Source: Siphonodentalium dalli (taxonomy: Eukaryota > Mollusca > Scaphopoda > Gadilida > Siphonodentaliidae). Taken from it: a stretch of 64,000 nt of DNA. Both the position numbers and the translations under genes were made by a program. This document shows positions 63,041 through 64,000 of this stretch, piece by piece. The notes under the pieces were generated by a model, which made no database searches, was not told where the DNA came from, and saw nothing but the letters and a program-made list of their open reading frames with translations. The stretch is taken from positions 128,887,605 to 128,951,604 of the forward strand of contig CP136064.1 of assembly GCA_032622095.1 (NCBI GenBank). Reading direction: 5' to 3'. How positions within the stretch are numbered: position 1 is the stretch's first letter; the number at the start of each line of letters is the position of its first letter.

Positions 63041-64000
63041 TTAAAGAATTTTCCATGTGTTTTTTAAATCATTCTTATTTTTTTCTAGACTATCGCAATA
63101 ATAATTATTTTTACATTTCCTTATTAGTTTGTTATATAGTTGACGATAATTTAAATAGGTGATTTTATTTGTTTCTGAAGGTGCCTTTAGTTTATTAGAG
63201 TATAATTCTTGCTTAGTAATAGAGGATTTGATTAGTCCAGATGTCATCCATGGTTCGCGCTTTATATATTTTTTGGGTACATTTCGTGTTATTAGTGGAA
63301 AAGCTAGATCATGCGCGTTCATATATATGTCTAAAAACAATTCATATGCCTTATCGGGGGAGTTACAACTGAGAACTGAGTCGTATTTACATGATTTTAA
63401 CAAGTTTATGAAAATATTGACATTATTTGTGTTGTAGTTCCTATACGTGACTTTTTATGAGAGGGTTTTATGGGTTTGTGTTTGTTTGATTCGGAGAGGA
63501 ATATGCCGAAATGATCGGAGATGTCGCAGGTAATTATCCCTGTTTGGTGGCCACCTTGTACTTTGTTGGTATAAATGTGATCAATTAGGGTAGCAGAGTG
63601 TTCAGTCATTCTTGTCGGTGTTGTTATCATGGGCACGAATCCTCTACTGAGTACATTGTTAATGAAATCGTTAGTTTTTTGATGCGTCTCGAAATTTAAG
63701 AGGTCGATGTTGAGGTATCCTATTATGTAAGACTTTGTGTTGTTCACTTGTTCTAATATATTATCGAATTTTAACATAAATTTGTCCAAATCGGCCTTTG
63801 GTGCTGTGTTTGGTCTATAAATACATCCTATTATATAATTATCGTTCGCCCCTCGGTGTATTTCTATAAATAATGTTTCTATTACGTGTGGTATAAATAT
63901 TGTCAAATCAGGTCTGGGTTTATATTGAAGATTCTCCTTTATATATAGATACCAACACCGCCTCTGCCATCGTCGCCGTCAGGTCGAGATTTGAATTCTA
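63041..64000 (-). pseudogene. LINE apurinic-type endonuclease (part) and linker
   Basis: RGGVGIYI near 63960 is followed by a stop and frame change, then NYIIGCIYRPN, YIIGYLNIDLLN and CDISDHFGIF (SDH is the catalytic Asp-His motif of the endonuclease). The usual GDFN is GYLN here, so a metal-site Asp is lost. 63041-63403 holds the linker before the reverse transcriptase. Confidence 0.85.

Larger units (their letters stand above)
61236..64000 (-). mobile_element. Frameshifted LINE (Jockey/CR1-like) ORF2: endonuclease, linker, reverse transcriptase; runs off right edge
   Basis: Reading leftwards: endonuclease C-terminal half, a basic linker and a reverse transcriptase in several frames, broken at about 63910, 63405, 63040, 62510 and 62200. 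The order and linker style (KPWMT-like, then NYYCDSLEKNKNDLKNTW) match Jockey/CR1-group LINEs. The element is inactive as it stands. The 5' end is outside the window. Confidence 0.88.

Overview
The window is nuclear DNA from a eukaryote, most likely a marine invertebrate. This rests on a spliced host gene with GT-AG introns, several metazoan-type LINE fragments, a piggyBac-like remnant, many MITE/fold-back elements and dense satellites. A lophotrochozoan such as a mollusc would fit, but that is an inference. No rRNA, clear tRNA, CRISPR array or bacterial operon was seen.

Host gene. One gene dominates: an alpha-carbonic anhydrase on the minus strand, found by joining seven exons (48136-48165, 46750-46920, 24275-24423, 23182-23274, 14475-14541, 13983-14140, 9929-10201). 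All splice phases agree. The zinc ligands, the proton-shuttle His, two cysteines typical of extracellular isoforms and a hydrophobic C-terminal tail are present, so the product is probably membrane- or GPI-anchored. The signal-peptide exon lies upstream (coordinates above 48165) and was not found. The gene covers at least 38 kb, and its introns hold most of the repeats.

Left end (1-5112). A near-perfect palindrome of at least 4.2 kb is centred at about 2101 on a GC-rich imperfect hairpin. Each arm carries the same divergently transcribed gene: a zinc finger, Gln-rich region, packaging-type P-loop ATPase and second zinc finger. The right copy is complete (2508-4271); the left copy runs off the window. 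It looks like a recent virus-like element in head-to-head arrangement.

Middle (25-52 kb). This region is repeat-dominated: LINE 3' ends, a motif array built on GCGCTTAAGCGC, a 205-bp satellite with CCCGATCGGG palindromes, and a 12.2-kb unit (31419-43636) bounded by ~533-bp terminal inverted repeats and a 5-bp target duplication (TAGGC). That unit contains satellites built from the same 21-23-bp and ~150-bp motifs as its own ends, and no transposase was recognised in it. It lies inside the 22-kb carbonic anhydrase intron, next to a LINE reverse transcriptase ORF of 406 aa.

Right end (52-64 kb). This part has a LINE 3' fragment, a piggyBac-like 5' end, a LINE leader with a degenerate 2A-like motif, a 1.9-kb GC-rich TIR element, a ~0.65-kb inverted repeat whose right arm was split by a 470-bp hAT-like fold-back element (8-bp target duplication, empty site preserved in the left arm), and a frameshifted LINE with endonuclease and reverse transcriptase that runs off the right edge.
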